DNA from: Flavobacteriaceae bacterium
GTDB lineage: Bacteria > Bacteroidota > Bacteroidia > Flavobacteriales > Flavobacteriaceae
NCBI GenBank assembly: GCA_028284005.1
Contig: JANQSO010000004.1
Coordinates: 62,001 to 126,000, forward strand
DNA length: 64,000 nucleotides
Direction: 5' to 3'
This document shows, piece after piece, positions 39,611 through 47,164 of the stretch. Below the pieces are notes generated by a model, which worked only from the letters and a program-made list of their open reading frames with translations, had not been told where the DNA came from and did not search any database. How positions within the stretch are numbered: position 1 is the stretch's first letter; each line of letters starts with the position of its first letter. The position numbers were made by a program, and so were the translations under genes.

Positions 39611-42600
39611 ATGTAGAACTTTCGGTATCTGAAGTAAGCAGCAACACTCAATACAAAAGCAAAAGCAACGATATAATACACAAATGTTGGTGTTGCAGGG
39701 GCATCACCACTAGCATAAGAATGAAGGCCGCTTAAGTAGAAATTCACCCCAAAATAGGTCATCATAATAGATGCATACGCGAACATTGCCATCACATTAA
39801 AGAACCATCTACCTCGTAATCCCGGAATTAATCGCATATGGATCACAAAAGCGTATACTATAATGCTAATAAGCGCCCAGGTCTCTTTAGGGTCCCAGCC
39901 CCAGTATCTTCCCCAACTTTCGTTGGCCCACATACCTCCTAAAAAGTTACCTATGGTCAACATGACCAGGCCAACAGTAAGGGTCATTTCCGTAATTACT
40001 GTTAATTCCTTAATATTCAGGTCCATCCTGGTAAAATTCTTTTTAGAGGTCAACAGCATCAATAGTAAAGAGGTGGCTCCCAGGATCATGCCCAGTGTAA
40101 AAGGCCCATAACTTGCGACAATTACCGCTACATGTATCATTAACCAGTAGCTATCTAATACCGGCTGTAGGTTAGCGATTGCCGGATCCAGCCAATTTAA
40201 ATGAGCGGCCCATAATATTATTGAGGCCACAAATGCCGTAGAAGCAATTGTAAGGTCACTTTTTCTTCCAAAGGCCAGTCCAAAGAAAACTGTGGCCCAA
40301 CCAACATAAATAACAGATTCGTAAGCATCACTCCAGGGCGCATGGCCACTAATGTACCACCGTACAATAAGTCCTATTGTCATCAAGATAAAAAGCACCC
40401 AGATCAAATACTTGAATACTTTAATGATTCCATTGACCACTTTGGCCTGCGTAAATATTTGTAAGATGATAAATATGAACATCAATGCTCCTATACCTGC
40501 AAAATAGGTATACAAACGATTAAATAGGTCCACACGGTTATTGATGATCTCTGCTTTGATCTTGTTTTCTGAAGGCATTACAGCACTTCCATACTTCTTT
40601 TGAAATTTAGTGATCCCTGCCAAAATCTCTTCAGCTTCGGTATAATCGCCTGTTTTTCGGGCTTCCCGAAGTGATTGAAAATAAATGGGAAGAATGGTTC
40701 TTGTTACCGTAGAATCCATTCCCGTAAAATTAGCTTCATTTAGTTCAGGATACGATACCCACTTATTATTTTCATCGTCAGGGATCGGGAATATTCTAAG
40801 AATACTTCCACTTAGCGCCTGATTTAATACATAAAAGTTTTCGTGAGCCTTTATAAAATCTTTCTCAAACTGATTAGGATTGGCCTTTGAGGTCGCAGCT
40901 TCTAAATAAGGCTGCAGTTTATAATTGGTCTTTTCATCGAACAGGTCCAGCAGTGCAATAAGCTTAGTGTCTTTTGGAACACCAATTACATCTCTAATAC
41001 TATCATTACCTCGCTTAAGTGCAATAATTGGTGCCTGGGACCATAGGGCGGGAAATTCGGTCATGGATATAAAGACCTGATTAGGGTCCAGTCCTTCATA
41101 ACTGTTCTTATGGCTGACCTTTCGAAGTAATTCACTGGCAAATGTATTTACCGGTTTCATCCTCCCATTGTCCTGAATAACCAATTTTGCAAATTTAGCA
41201 GCATGTTCCTTACTTACCGCATTAGCTAAAATTACAGAATCGATCTGAGTTTTAGTTGCTTTTTGATGCTGCGGATTAGTATTAGAATGCTGTGCAAAAG
41301 CTGAAAAAGAGAATAGGATAAGTGCAATGGTTACTAATTTAGATTTCTTCTTTTTTATTTTATCCAACATTCTTTTCAGGGAACCGAAACGGGTATTTTT
41401 ATCGAACAAAATTGCCATGAGCCCAAAATAAAGAAGAAAGTAACCAATATATGTAACCCAGGTACCCCAGAAATCCTTATTCACAGAAAGTACGGTACCT
41501 TTTTCATCCGAGTCGAAAGAAGCCTGAAAAAAACGGTATCCCTTATGGTCCAAAACATGATTCATATAGATCTCGTAGTCAAAAAAATCTGTTTCAGAAT
41601 CATTTACAGTTATCTTACTTCTAAATGCCGAATAGCTTTTTTCGGTACCCGGATACTTATCGGCAATAAAATCATTAAGTGTAATACTAAAAGGTAAAGT
41701 ATAGGTTTTGCTTCCGTAGGCAAGATATACATCCAACCCTCCTATTTCAGTTTTGGTAGGATTAGGCAAAGTTCCTTTTCCTCCCAAGAGTTCTACGGTT
41801 TTAGTCTCTCCTCCTGTAGTAACATCCAATATAAGGGCATCCTGGTTGGTCTTTTCGGTTTTAGGAACCCGTACAACACCATAACTTCCTTTTGTGGCCT
41901 CCTCCGGAATAACAAAGGCCATTCCTGCCAATTGGTACAAAGAACGAAGCATTAAAGGTTGAGTACTGTCCCTGGCGACCCTTCCCTGCATTTGGTCCGC
42001 CATACGCATAAAACTACCTTCAAAAGGAGACTCTATAGTATAGTTTCCATCACTGCTGTACGTGATATTAATAGCTCCGGGAGTGGCATTATTTACCGCA
42101 AAAATAACATTGTGAATGGAGGTTACTTCTCCTACTTTTATCCAGTGGTCATGCCTGTTTCCATCTCCTGCCTCTACTATCTTCAAATATTCCTCACCAT
42201 CTTCTGAAGCTATTAACCCTTCCTTTGCGTTTTTTATAAAATCCTTATAGGTGATTGTTACTTGCTGTTTATTATAGTCTGTATTGACCGTAAAATCATT
42301 GTCTAAACGTTCAGAAAGGCGTAGTTTTTTTGGAAGTACTTTTCTGCGTTGCGGAACACCATCAATTTGATAGTCACCGTCTATAAAAGCAGTAAGATAG
42401 GTGTGTTCGGATAACATTACATTTTCCGTAGCCCCTTCCCGAATACTCATCACTCCTTCATATCCAATATAACGTGTTATAAAAGCTCCTATAAGTATTA
42501 AGATAAAAGCCAGATGAAATAGCAACGTGGCCCACTTTTCTTTTTTGTATAGCCTGTATCTAAAAATATTCCCGGCAAAATTGATCACAAAGATCACCAT

Positions 42601-42771
42601 GATAGCTTCAAACCACCATGCGTTGTAGATGACTTCTCTGGTATACGGTGTAGGTGATGTTTCTTCAAACCTGTCCAGCCAGGTTCCAATGGCCATGGCA
42701 GCGGCAAAAACAATAAATAAAACAGCGGTTAAACGGGTGGAGAAAAGGAATGCAGCTATTTTCTTTTGCAT
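39598..42771 (-). CDS. ccsBA: Fused cytochrome c biogenesis protein CcsB-CcsA (System II)
   Basis: This 1057-residue polytopic protein joins a ResB/CcsB half (N-terminal, three or four helices and a long periplasmic loop from about 95 to 430) to a CcsA half (from about 720). Together they carry heme across the membrane and ligate it to apocytochromes c. The heme-binding WWD motif is near 950-965: 'WANESWGRYWGWDPKETWAL'. A mid-protein hydrophobic stretch, 'VTIALILFSFSAFAQHSN', looks like a signal peptide and starts an extra periplasmic segment of about 220 residues. Fusions of this type are known in Bacteroidota. A TAnnTTTG element precedes the ATG. Confidence 0.92.
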   Translation of the reverse strand: MQKKIAAFLFSTRLTAVLFIVFAAAMAIGTWLDRFEETSPTPYTREVIYNAWWFEAIMVIFVINFAGNIFRYRLYKKEKWATLLFHLAFILILIGAFITRYIGYEGVMSIREGATENVMLSEHTYLTAFIDGDYQIDGVPQRRKVLPKKLRLSERLDNDFTVNTDYNKQQVTITYKDFIKNAKEGLIASEDGEEYLKIVEAGDGNRHDHWIKVGEVTSIHNVIFAVNNATPGAINITYSSDGNYTIESPFEGSFMRMADQMQGRVARDSTQPLMLRSLYQLAGMAFVIPEEATKGSYGVVRVPKTEKTNQDALILDVTTGGETKTVELLGGKGTLPNPTKTEIGGLDVYLAYGSKTYTLPFSITLNDFIADKYPGTEKSYSAFRSKITVNDSETDFFDYEIYMNHVLDHKGYRFFQASFDSDEKGTVLSVNKDFWGTWVTYIGYFLLYFGLMAILFDKNTRFGSLKRMLDKIKKKKSKLVTIALILFSFSAFAQHSNTNPQHQKATKTQIDSVILANAVSKEHAAKFAKLVIQDNGRMKPVNTFASELLRKVSHKNSYEGLDPNQVFISMTEFPALWSQAPIIALKRGNDSIRDVIGVPKDTKLIALLDLFDEKTNYKLQPYLEAATSKANPNQFEKDFIKAHENFYVLNQALSGSILRIFPIPDDENNKWVSYPELNEANFTGMDSTVTRTILPIYFQSLREARKTGDYTEAEEILAGITKFQKKYGSAVMPSENKIKAEIINNRVDLFNRLYTYFAGIGALMFIFIILQIFTQAKVVNGIIKVFKYLIWVLFILMTIGLIVRWYISGHAPWSDAYESVIYVGWATVFFGLAFGRKSDLTIASTAFVASIILWAAHLNWLDPAIANLQPVLDSYWLMIHVAVIVASYGPFTLGMILGATSLLLMLLTSKKNFTRMDLNIKELTVITEMTLTVGLVMLTIGNFLGGMWANESWGRYWGWDPKETWALISIIVYAFVIHMRLIPGLRGRWFFNVMAMFAYASIMMTYFGVNFYLSGLHSYASGDAPATPTFVYYIVAFAFVLSVAAYFRYRKFYIKKG

Positions 42772-42787
42772 TATGCGAATTTTGGTG

Positions 42788-42795
42788 CAAATTTA
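42788..42795 (-). promoter_or_regulatory. TAnnTTTG -7 element for ccsBA
   Basis: On the minus strand TAAATTTG lies 16 bases before the ATG at 42771. Confidence 0.55.
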
Positions 42796-42844
42796 GGTAA
42801 TTACTACCATTTTAGCTACTTAAATTTGTTAATCCATATGAATA

Positions 42845-43237
42845 TTATTTTGTGGGCTTTTTCCGGGCCTCAAACATCTTTATATGAATAAAGGTTCCCA
42901 TATTTCTTGCTCTGTTTTTAGCAATTTGAGCAGTTTCTCCCACAAACAGTTCATCAATGGTAAGGTACCATAGATTTATCCAGGTTCCAAAATGCAGTTC
43001 ATTGATTCCTTCATTGAAAGCCCGGTCCACTCCAACGTGCTTTCCTATTGGATCGCCCTGGTATGTCTTCTTAAAGAAAAGATTGGATTCCCAAAAGTCC
43101 GTTAAATGTTCCAAATGATGGTCCCAGTCCTTTATGATGGTATTAAAAATAGGGCCCAGAAGTTCATCTTTTCTTACTCTTCCGTAAAACGTCTTTACTA
43201 AAAGATTGATATCCTCTCTGGATTTAATATCGTGCAT
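42845..43237 (-). CDS. Group III truncated hemoglobin
   Basis: The 130-residue protein has the 2-on-2 globin length. 'FNTIIKDWDHHLEHLTDFWE' is the conserved group III segment, and the proximal histidine is likely His82 in 'NEGINELHFGTWINLW'. Residues at the distal side (Tyr/Phe near 'VKTFYGRVRKDELLGPIFN') fit oxygen or NO binding. It is cytosolic, possibly for detoxification of NO or oxygen scavenging (inference). It shares the strand with ccsBA, 73 bases upstream of its start, so the heme-handling link may be functional, though ccsBA has its own promoter. Confidence 0.9.
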   Translation of the reverse strand: MHDIKSREDINLLVKTFYGRVRKDELLGPIFNTIIKDWDHHLEHLTDFWESNLFFKKTYQGDPIGKHVGVDRAFNEGINELHFGTWINLWYLTIDELFVGETAQIAKNRARNMGTFIHIKMFEARKKPTK

Positions 43238-43313
43238 ATGGTATTACAATTGAATCTGTAAAGTTATTGCATATTTTAAAATAAAAATCATTAAAAAGTT
43301 TTTACTTTGCTTT

Positions 43314-44081
43314 ATGATTCAGGTAGCTTTTTTAGGGTTTGGAAATGTGAACTATCATTTATGTAATGCTTTATATAATAGTGATTATATTTCTGTAAAT
43401 CAAATATATAATAGAAATAAAATTTTATTTTCTTCTGAATTGGAAAAGATCCCGTTCACAACTGCTCTTTCAGAACTTAAAAATGTCGACGTCTATATTA
43501 TTGGCATTCCGGATGACGCTATCGCACCTTTTTCTGAAAGATTACCTTTTGAAAATAAACTGGTGGTACATACTTCCGGTGGTGCAGAAATGGAAGCGCT
43601 GTCCTCAAATAACCGAAAAGGGGTTTTTTATCCATTGCAGACTTTTTCAAAAAAGAGCGAAGTGGATTTTAAAAAAATACCCATTTGTATTGAAGCCGAA
43701 AATGCTTCGGACCTAAAGCTACTAAAACTACTAGGTGAAACTATTTCAGAAAAGGTCGTGGAGATCAATTCCGAAGAACGCGCAAAGCTACATGTCGCTG
43801 CTGTTTTTGTAAATAATTTTGTAAACTACCTATATCATATTGGCCACGAAATTGTTTCGGAAAACAATATTTCGTTCGACCTGCTAAAACCTCTTATTGC
43901 CGAAACCGCCCGTAAAATGGAAAGTATACCCCCGGAAGAAGCCCAGACAGGGCCTGCAAAGCGAAATGACCTGAAGACAATAGAAAAACATTTACATTTG
44001 CTGCAAGACAGTCCGTACAATCAATTATATCAACAACTAACCAAAGCCATACAAACTACCGCCCATGGAAAAAAGCTATAA
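43314..44081 (+). CDS. Rossmann-like/DUF2520 protein
   Basis: The 255-residue protein has an N-terminal NAD(P)-binding Rossmann-like domain with 'VAFLGFGNVNYHLCNAL' and a C-terminal DUF2520 helical domain, 'AAVFVNNFVNYLYHIGHEI' and 'ETARKMESIPPEEAQTGPAK'. This is the architecture of predicted short oxidoreductases related to the 6-phosphogluconate dehydrogenase fold. The substrate is unknown. It leads a tight cluster; the next gene (KdsC-like) starts inside it, with a 17-base overlap. A near-promoter TACTTTG lies just upstream, with one spacer base fewer than the consensus. Confidence 0.8.
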   Translation: MIQVAFLGFGNVNYHLCNALYNSDYISVNQIYNRNKILFSSELEKIPFTTALSELKNVDVYIIGIPDDAIAPFSERLPFENKLVVHTSGGAEMEALSSNNRKGVFYPLQTFSKKSEVDFKKIPICIEAENASDLKLLKLLGETISEKVVEINSEERAKLHVAAVFVNNFVNYLYHIGHEIVSENNISFDLLKPLIAETARKMESIPPEEAQTGPAKRNDLKTIEKHLHLLQDSPYNQLYQQLTKAIQTTAHGKKL

Positions 44082-44598
44082 AGAATACTTACAACATATC
44101 ACCACTTTTGTTTTTGATGTAGATGGTGTGCTTACAGATGGCACCATTGTGGTCACAACCAATGGAGAAATGTACCGCACTATGAATACCAAAGACGGAT
44201 TTGCACTAAAAACCGCTTTTGAACAAGGATTTAAGGTATGTATCATTTCCGGAGGAACAAATGAAGGTGTTCGTAAACGCTTGCAGGGACTTGGATTAAC
44301 AGATATTTACCTCGGTGCACATCATAAGACCGAAACTTTGAACGAGTATTTGAAAGTTTCCAATATCAAAAGAGAAAATGTTTTATTTATGGGAGATGAC
44401 ATCCCGGACCTCTACGTGATGCAGGAAGTGGGATTACCTTGTTGTCCGCAGGATGCTGTCCCGGAAATTAAAGATATCTCCAAATACGTTTCTCATAAAA
44501 AAGGAGGAAAAGGCTGTGTGCGTGATATTATTGAACAGGTCCTTAAAGTACAGGGGAAATGGGTTAGCAATGGTAATGCAAGTGCCAAATACGATTAA
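44065..44598 (+). CDS. kdsC: KdsC-like HAD phosphatase
   Basis: The 177-residue HAD-superfamily protein has motif I 'VFDVDGVLTDGTIVV', motif II 'CIISGGTNEGVRKRL' and motif IV 'VLFMGDDIPDLYVMQEVGLP'. It is cap-less and of normal KdsC length (type C0). KdsC removes phosphate from KDO-8-phosphate in lipopolysaccharide synthesis. The 17-base overlap with the previous gene and 18-base spacing to the next suggest translational coupling. No KdsA or KdsD gene is in the window. Confidence 0.88.
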   Translation: MEKSYKEYLQHITTFVFDVDGVLTDGTIVVTTNGEMYRTMNTKDGFALKTAFEQGFKVCIISGGTNEGVRKRLQGLGLTDIYLGAHHKTETLNEYLKVSNIKRENVLFMGDDIPDLYVMQEVGLPCCPQDAVPEIKDISKYVSHKKGGKGCVRDIIEQVLKVQGKWVSNGNASAKYD

Positions 44599-44616
44599 AT
44601 CTCAGGAATAAAAACA

Positions 44617-45528
44617 ATGAACGTTCTCAAATTAGTCCGCCCTCTCAATTTATTATTCATTGTTTTGGTCCAGGCCTTTGTGAAGTATGGATTGTTTAAT
44701 CCGCTTGAAGCAGAAACCACCTTAAATACTATTGATTTCGCTCTATTGGTGATCGCCACCGTCTGTATTGCCGCAGCGGGAAACATCATCAATGATATCT
44801 ATGATGTTGAGATCGACCGTATCAATAAACCCAACAAAGTGCTTATTGGTAAAAAGATCTCTGAAAAAAAAGCAAATCGATGGTATATAGCTTTAAATGT
44901 GATTGGTGTTGGTATAGGCTTTTACCTTTCAAATAGTATAGGAAAGTCAAATTTTGCGGCCTTATTTATTGTGATTTCAGCACTATTGTACTTATATGCT
45001 TCCTACCTAAAAGGAATATTGTTGATAAGTAATTTTCTTATATCGTTGTTAGTGGCCATGAGCATCCTTATAGTTGGGCTTTTTGACCTGCTTCCGGCAA
45101 TTAATGCACAGAACCAAACCTCACAATTTACTGTTTTTAAGATATTGCTGGATTATGCCTTATTTGCTTTTCTTCTGAATTTTATACGGGAAATTGTAAA
45201 AGACATACAGGATATTAATGGAGATAAAAACGGAGGAATGAACAGCCTTCCTATTGCAATTGGCAGAAAAAGAGCTACTACGGTTGTATTTGTTTTAGGT
45301 GTATTCACAATTTTGACTGTTATACTTTACAGCTATACCTACCTTTATCATACACAAATAGTAGTATTATATTTTCTCTTTTTAATTGTAGCCCCTCTAC
45401 TCTACTTTTGTGTAAAAGCCTGGAGTGCAGAGCAACGCAAAGACTACGTTCTTCTCTCAAAACTTTTAAAACTTATCATGTTCCTTGGAATGTGTTCTAT
45501 ACTATTATATCCTCTTGTAAATAAATGA
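44617..45528 (+). CDS. UbiA-family prenyltransferase
   Basis: The 303-residue polytopic inner-membrane protein has eight or nine helices and both Asp-rich motifs of UbiA enzymes: 'NDIYDVEIDRINKPNK' near 66-81 and 'EIVKDIQDINGDKNGG' near 194-209. It transfers a prenyl group from its diphosphate. Relatives in Bacteroidota are labelled geranylgeranylglycerol-phosphate geranylgeranyltransferase; the true acceptor is open. Start spacing is 18 bases after kdsC, and the Maf gene begins one base after its stop. The co-transcription of KdsC-like, UbiA and Maf genes is typical of flavobacteria as far as I recall. Confidence 0.85.
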   Translation: MNVLKLVRPLNLLFIVLVQAFVKYGLFNPLEAETTLNTIDFALLVIATVCIAAAGNIINDIYDVEIDRINKPNKVLIGKKISEKKANRWYIALNVIGVGIGFYLSNSIGKSNFAALFIVISALLYLYASYLKGILLISNFLISLLVAMSILIVGLFDLLPAINAQNQTSQFTVFKILLDYALFAFLLNFIREIVKDIQDINGDKNGGMNSLPIAIGRKRATTVVFVLGVFTILTVILYSYTYLYHTQIVVLYFLFLIVAPLLYFCVKAWSAEQRKDYVLLSKLLKLIMFLGMCSILLYPLVNK

Positions 45529-45529
45529 A

Positions 45530-46117
45530 ATGCTAAAAGAAAAATTAAAAGACTATACTATTATTCTTGCTTCGGGATCTCCCCGAAGGCAGCACTTTTT
45601 TAAAGAACTGGGGCTGGATTTTGTTATTGAAGTACGTGAAATTGAAGAATCTTACCCGGACAGCTTAAAGGCCGCTGCAATTACAGACTATCTGTCTCAA
45701 CTAAAAGCTTCGGCGTTTAGTGGCCTTTCTGAAAATGATATTGTGATCACAAGTGATACTATTGTTTGGAAGGACGGAAAAGCAATTGAAAAACCAAAGG
45801 ACGGTAAGGATGCCAGGCAAATGCTACAAAGCCTTAGTGGTAGTATGCATGAAGTAATTACATCGGTTTGTTTTACGGGAAAAGATTTTCAGAAAACGAT
45901 CAACGACACTACCAAAGTATGGTTTAAGGAACTCACGGAAGAAGAAATTGACTACTATATAGATACCTACCAACCCTTTGATAAAGCAGGAAGCTATGGA
46001 ATACAGGAATGGATCGGTTATATAGGCATTGACCGGTTGGAAGGTTCGTATTTTAATGTCATGGGATTACCCACCCGACTTGTTTACAAAACGTTAATAG
46101 AGCTGGCACGGCCATAA
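45530..46117 (+). CDS. maf: Maf-like nucleoside triphosphate pyrophosphatase
   Basis: The 195-residue protein has the Maf signature 'IILASGSPRRQHFFKELGLD' at the N-terminus, with 'VITSDTIVWKDGKAIEKPKD' and 'FDKAGSYGIQEWIGYIG' as the other conserved active-site blocks. Members cut non-canonical or standard NTPs to NMP and pyrophosphate and are house-cleaning enzymes. Length is typical. The ATG is one base after the stop of the UbiA gene; a lipoprotein gene follows after 33 bases with its own -7 element, so the cluster ends here. Confidence 0.93.
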   Translation: MLKEKLKDYTIILASGSPRRQHFFKELGLDFVIEVREIEESYPDSLKAAAITDYLSQLKASAFSGLSENDIVITSDTIVWKDGKAIEKPKDGKDARQMLQSLSGSMHEVITSVCFTGKDFQKTINDTTKVWFKELTEEEIDYYIDTYQPFDKAGSYGIQEWIGYIGIDRLEGSYFNVMGLPTRLVYKTLIELARP

Positions 46118-46125
46118 TTTTGTAG

Positions 46126-46133
46126 TATTTTTG
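46126..46133 (+). promoter_or_regulatory. TAnnTTTG -7 element for the lipoprotein gene
   Basis: TATTTTTG lies 17 bases before the ATG at 46151. Confidence 0.6.
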
Positions 46134-46150
46134 TTTAAAATGCTTCGAAA

Positions 46151-47086
46151 ATGAAAATCACCCCAGGTAAACTATTCAATCTATTGTGTGTTCTTATACT
46201 GCTATCTTCCTGTGAATCTAAAAAAGATACGCCCGGTGTATCCACTTCCGGGAAAAGTACCGAAAAAGAAAATGTAAAAGAGCGTAATCTGAATTCAGAG
46301 TTTAAAGACTATTGGTACGCCGGAAAGGCAGAAATAACTTCCTATCAATTATTACAAGAGCGGTATGGTGAGCTTCGGGAAGGAACGGTGGTCAACGTTT
46401 TTGTAACCGAAGACTTCCTGCCTTCGGTACAAGTAAAGGCCAATAACTATGCTGAAGAGAATATCCCGGTATTAAAGATGAACAGTACCAAAAAATTTCT
46501 AACCGGTATTTATCCGTACTCAATCATGACAAGTACTTTCAACCCGGTAAACACAAATAAGCATGCTTTAAAAATAAGCCATTCGGTACAAGAGTGGTGC
46601 GGCCAGGTCTATGCACAACTAAATAACCGGGACGATTTTGAGGTAAAATCCCACTCGTATTTTGAGGGCGAAGCCGATCTGGAAGTCTCGCTTCCAAAAA
46701 CCTGGCTGGAGAATGAACTTTGGAATTTAATACGAATCAATCCGGAAGACCTTCCAACCGGAGACATCTCTATTATCCCTTCCTTCGAGTATCTTCGGCT
46801 ACGTCATAAAGAACCAGCGGCACATCCGGCATTTGGCAGTTTAAAACAAGGGGATTCACTTACAACCTATTCTATAAATTATCCGGGCTTACAACGCCAG
46901 TTGACAATCTATTTTAACAGCAATTTCCCATACGAGATCGAAGAATGGGAAGAAACCAATGCGAGCAACCCTAAAGATACCCTGAGGTTAAAAACAACTG
47001 CTACAAAATTAAAACGCATCCGTTCTGCGTATTGGACCCAAAACAGCAATAAGCACATAGCCCTGCGAGACTCTTTAGAATTGTGA
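46151..47086 (+). CDS. Lipoprotein of unknown function
   Basis: The 311-residue protein has a lipobox at Cys21 in 'CVLILLSSCESKK', so it is lipid-anchored after export. The mature part begins with a polar linker and then 'FKDYWYAGKAEITSYQLLQE', 'YSIMTSTFNPVNTNKHALKI' and 'VQEWCGQVYAQLNNRDDFEV'. I recall close relatives mislabelled 'septum formation inhibitor Maf', a label copied from the adjacent Maf gene; the protein shares no sequence motif with Maf. No enzymatic motif is seen. Neighbours do not reveal a role. It is encoded by its own promoter and lies 78 bases before the PIG-L gene. Confidence 0.75.
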   Translation: MKITPGKLFNLLCVLILLSSCESKKDTPGVSTSGKSTEKENVKERNLNSEFKDYWYAGKAEITSYQLLQERYGELREGTVVNVFVTEDFLPSVQVKANNYAEENIPVLKMNSTKKFLTGIYPYSIMTSTFNPVNTNKHALKISHSVQEWCGQVYAQLNNRDDFEVKSHSYFEGEADLEVSLPKTWLENELWNLIRINPEDLPTGDISIIPSFEYLRLRHKEPAAHPAFGSLKQGDSLTTYSINYPGLQRQLTIYFNSNFPYEIEEWEETNASNPKDTLRLKTTATKLKRIRSAYWTQNSNKHIALRDSLEL

Positions 47087-47135
47087 TGAAGTGTTAAAGA
47101 ACTGCTAATAAAATAGGACGGTTTTCTATTTTGGG

Positions 47136-47143
47136 TATATTTG
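47136..47143 (+). promoter_or_regulatory. TAnnTTTG -7 element for the PIG-L gene
   Basis: TATATTTG lies 21 bases before the ATG at 47165 and overlaps the longer frame start at 47141, which is therefore rejected. Confidence 0.65.
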
Positions 47144-47164
47144 ATTCTCATCAAAAAACAGTCC

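Noticed and set aside
46151-47086. Lipoprotein gene as a second Maf protein
   Set aside because: It lacks the Maf 'SxSPRR' motif and has a lipobox. The label comes from the true maf gene next door.
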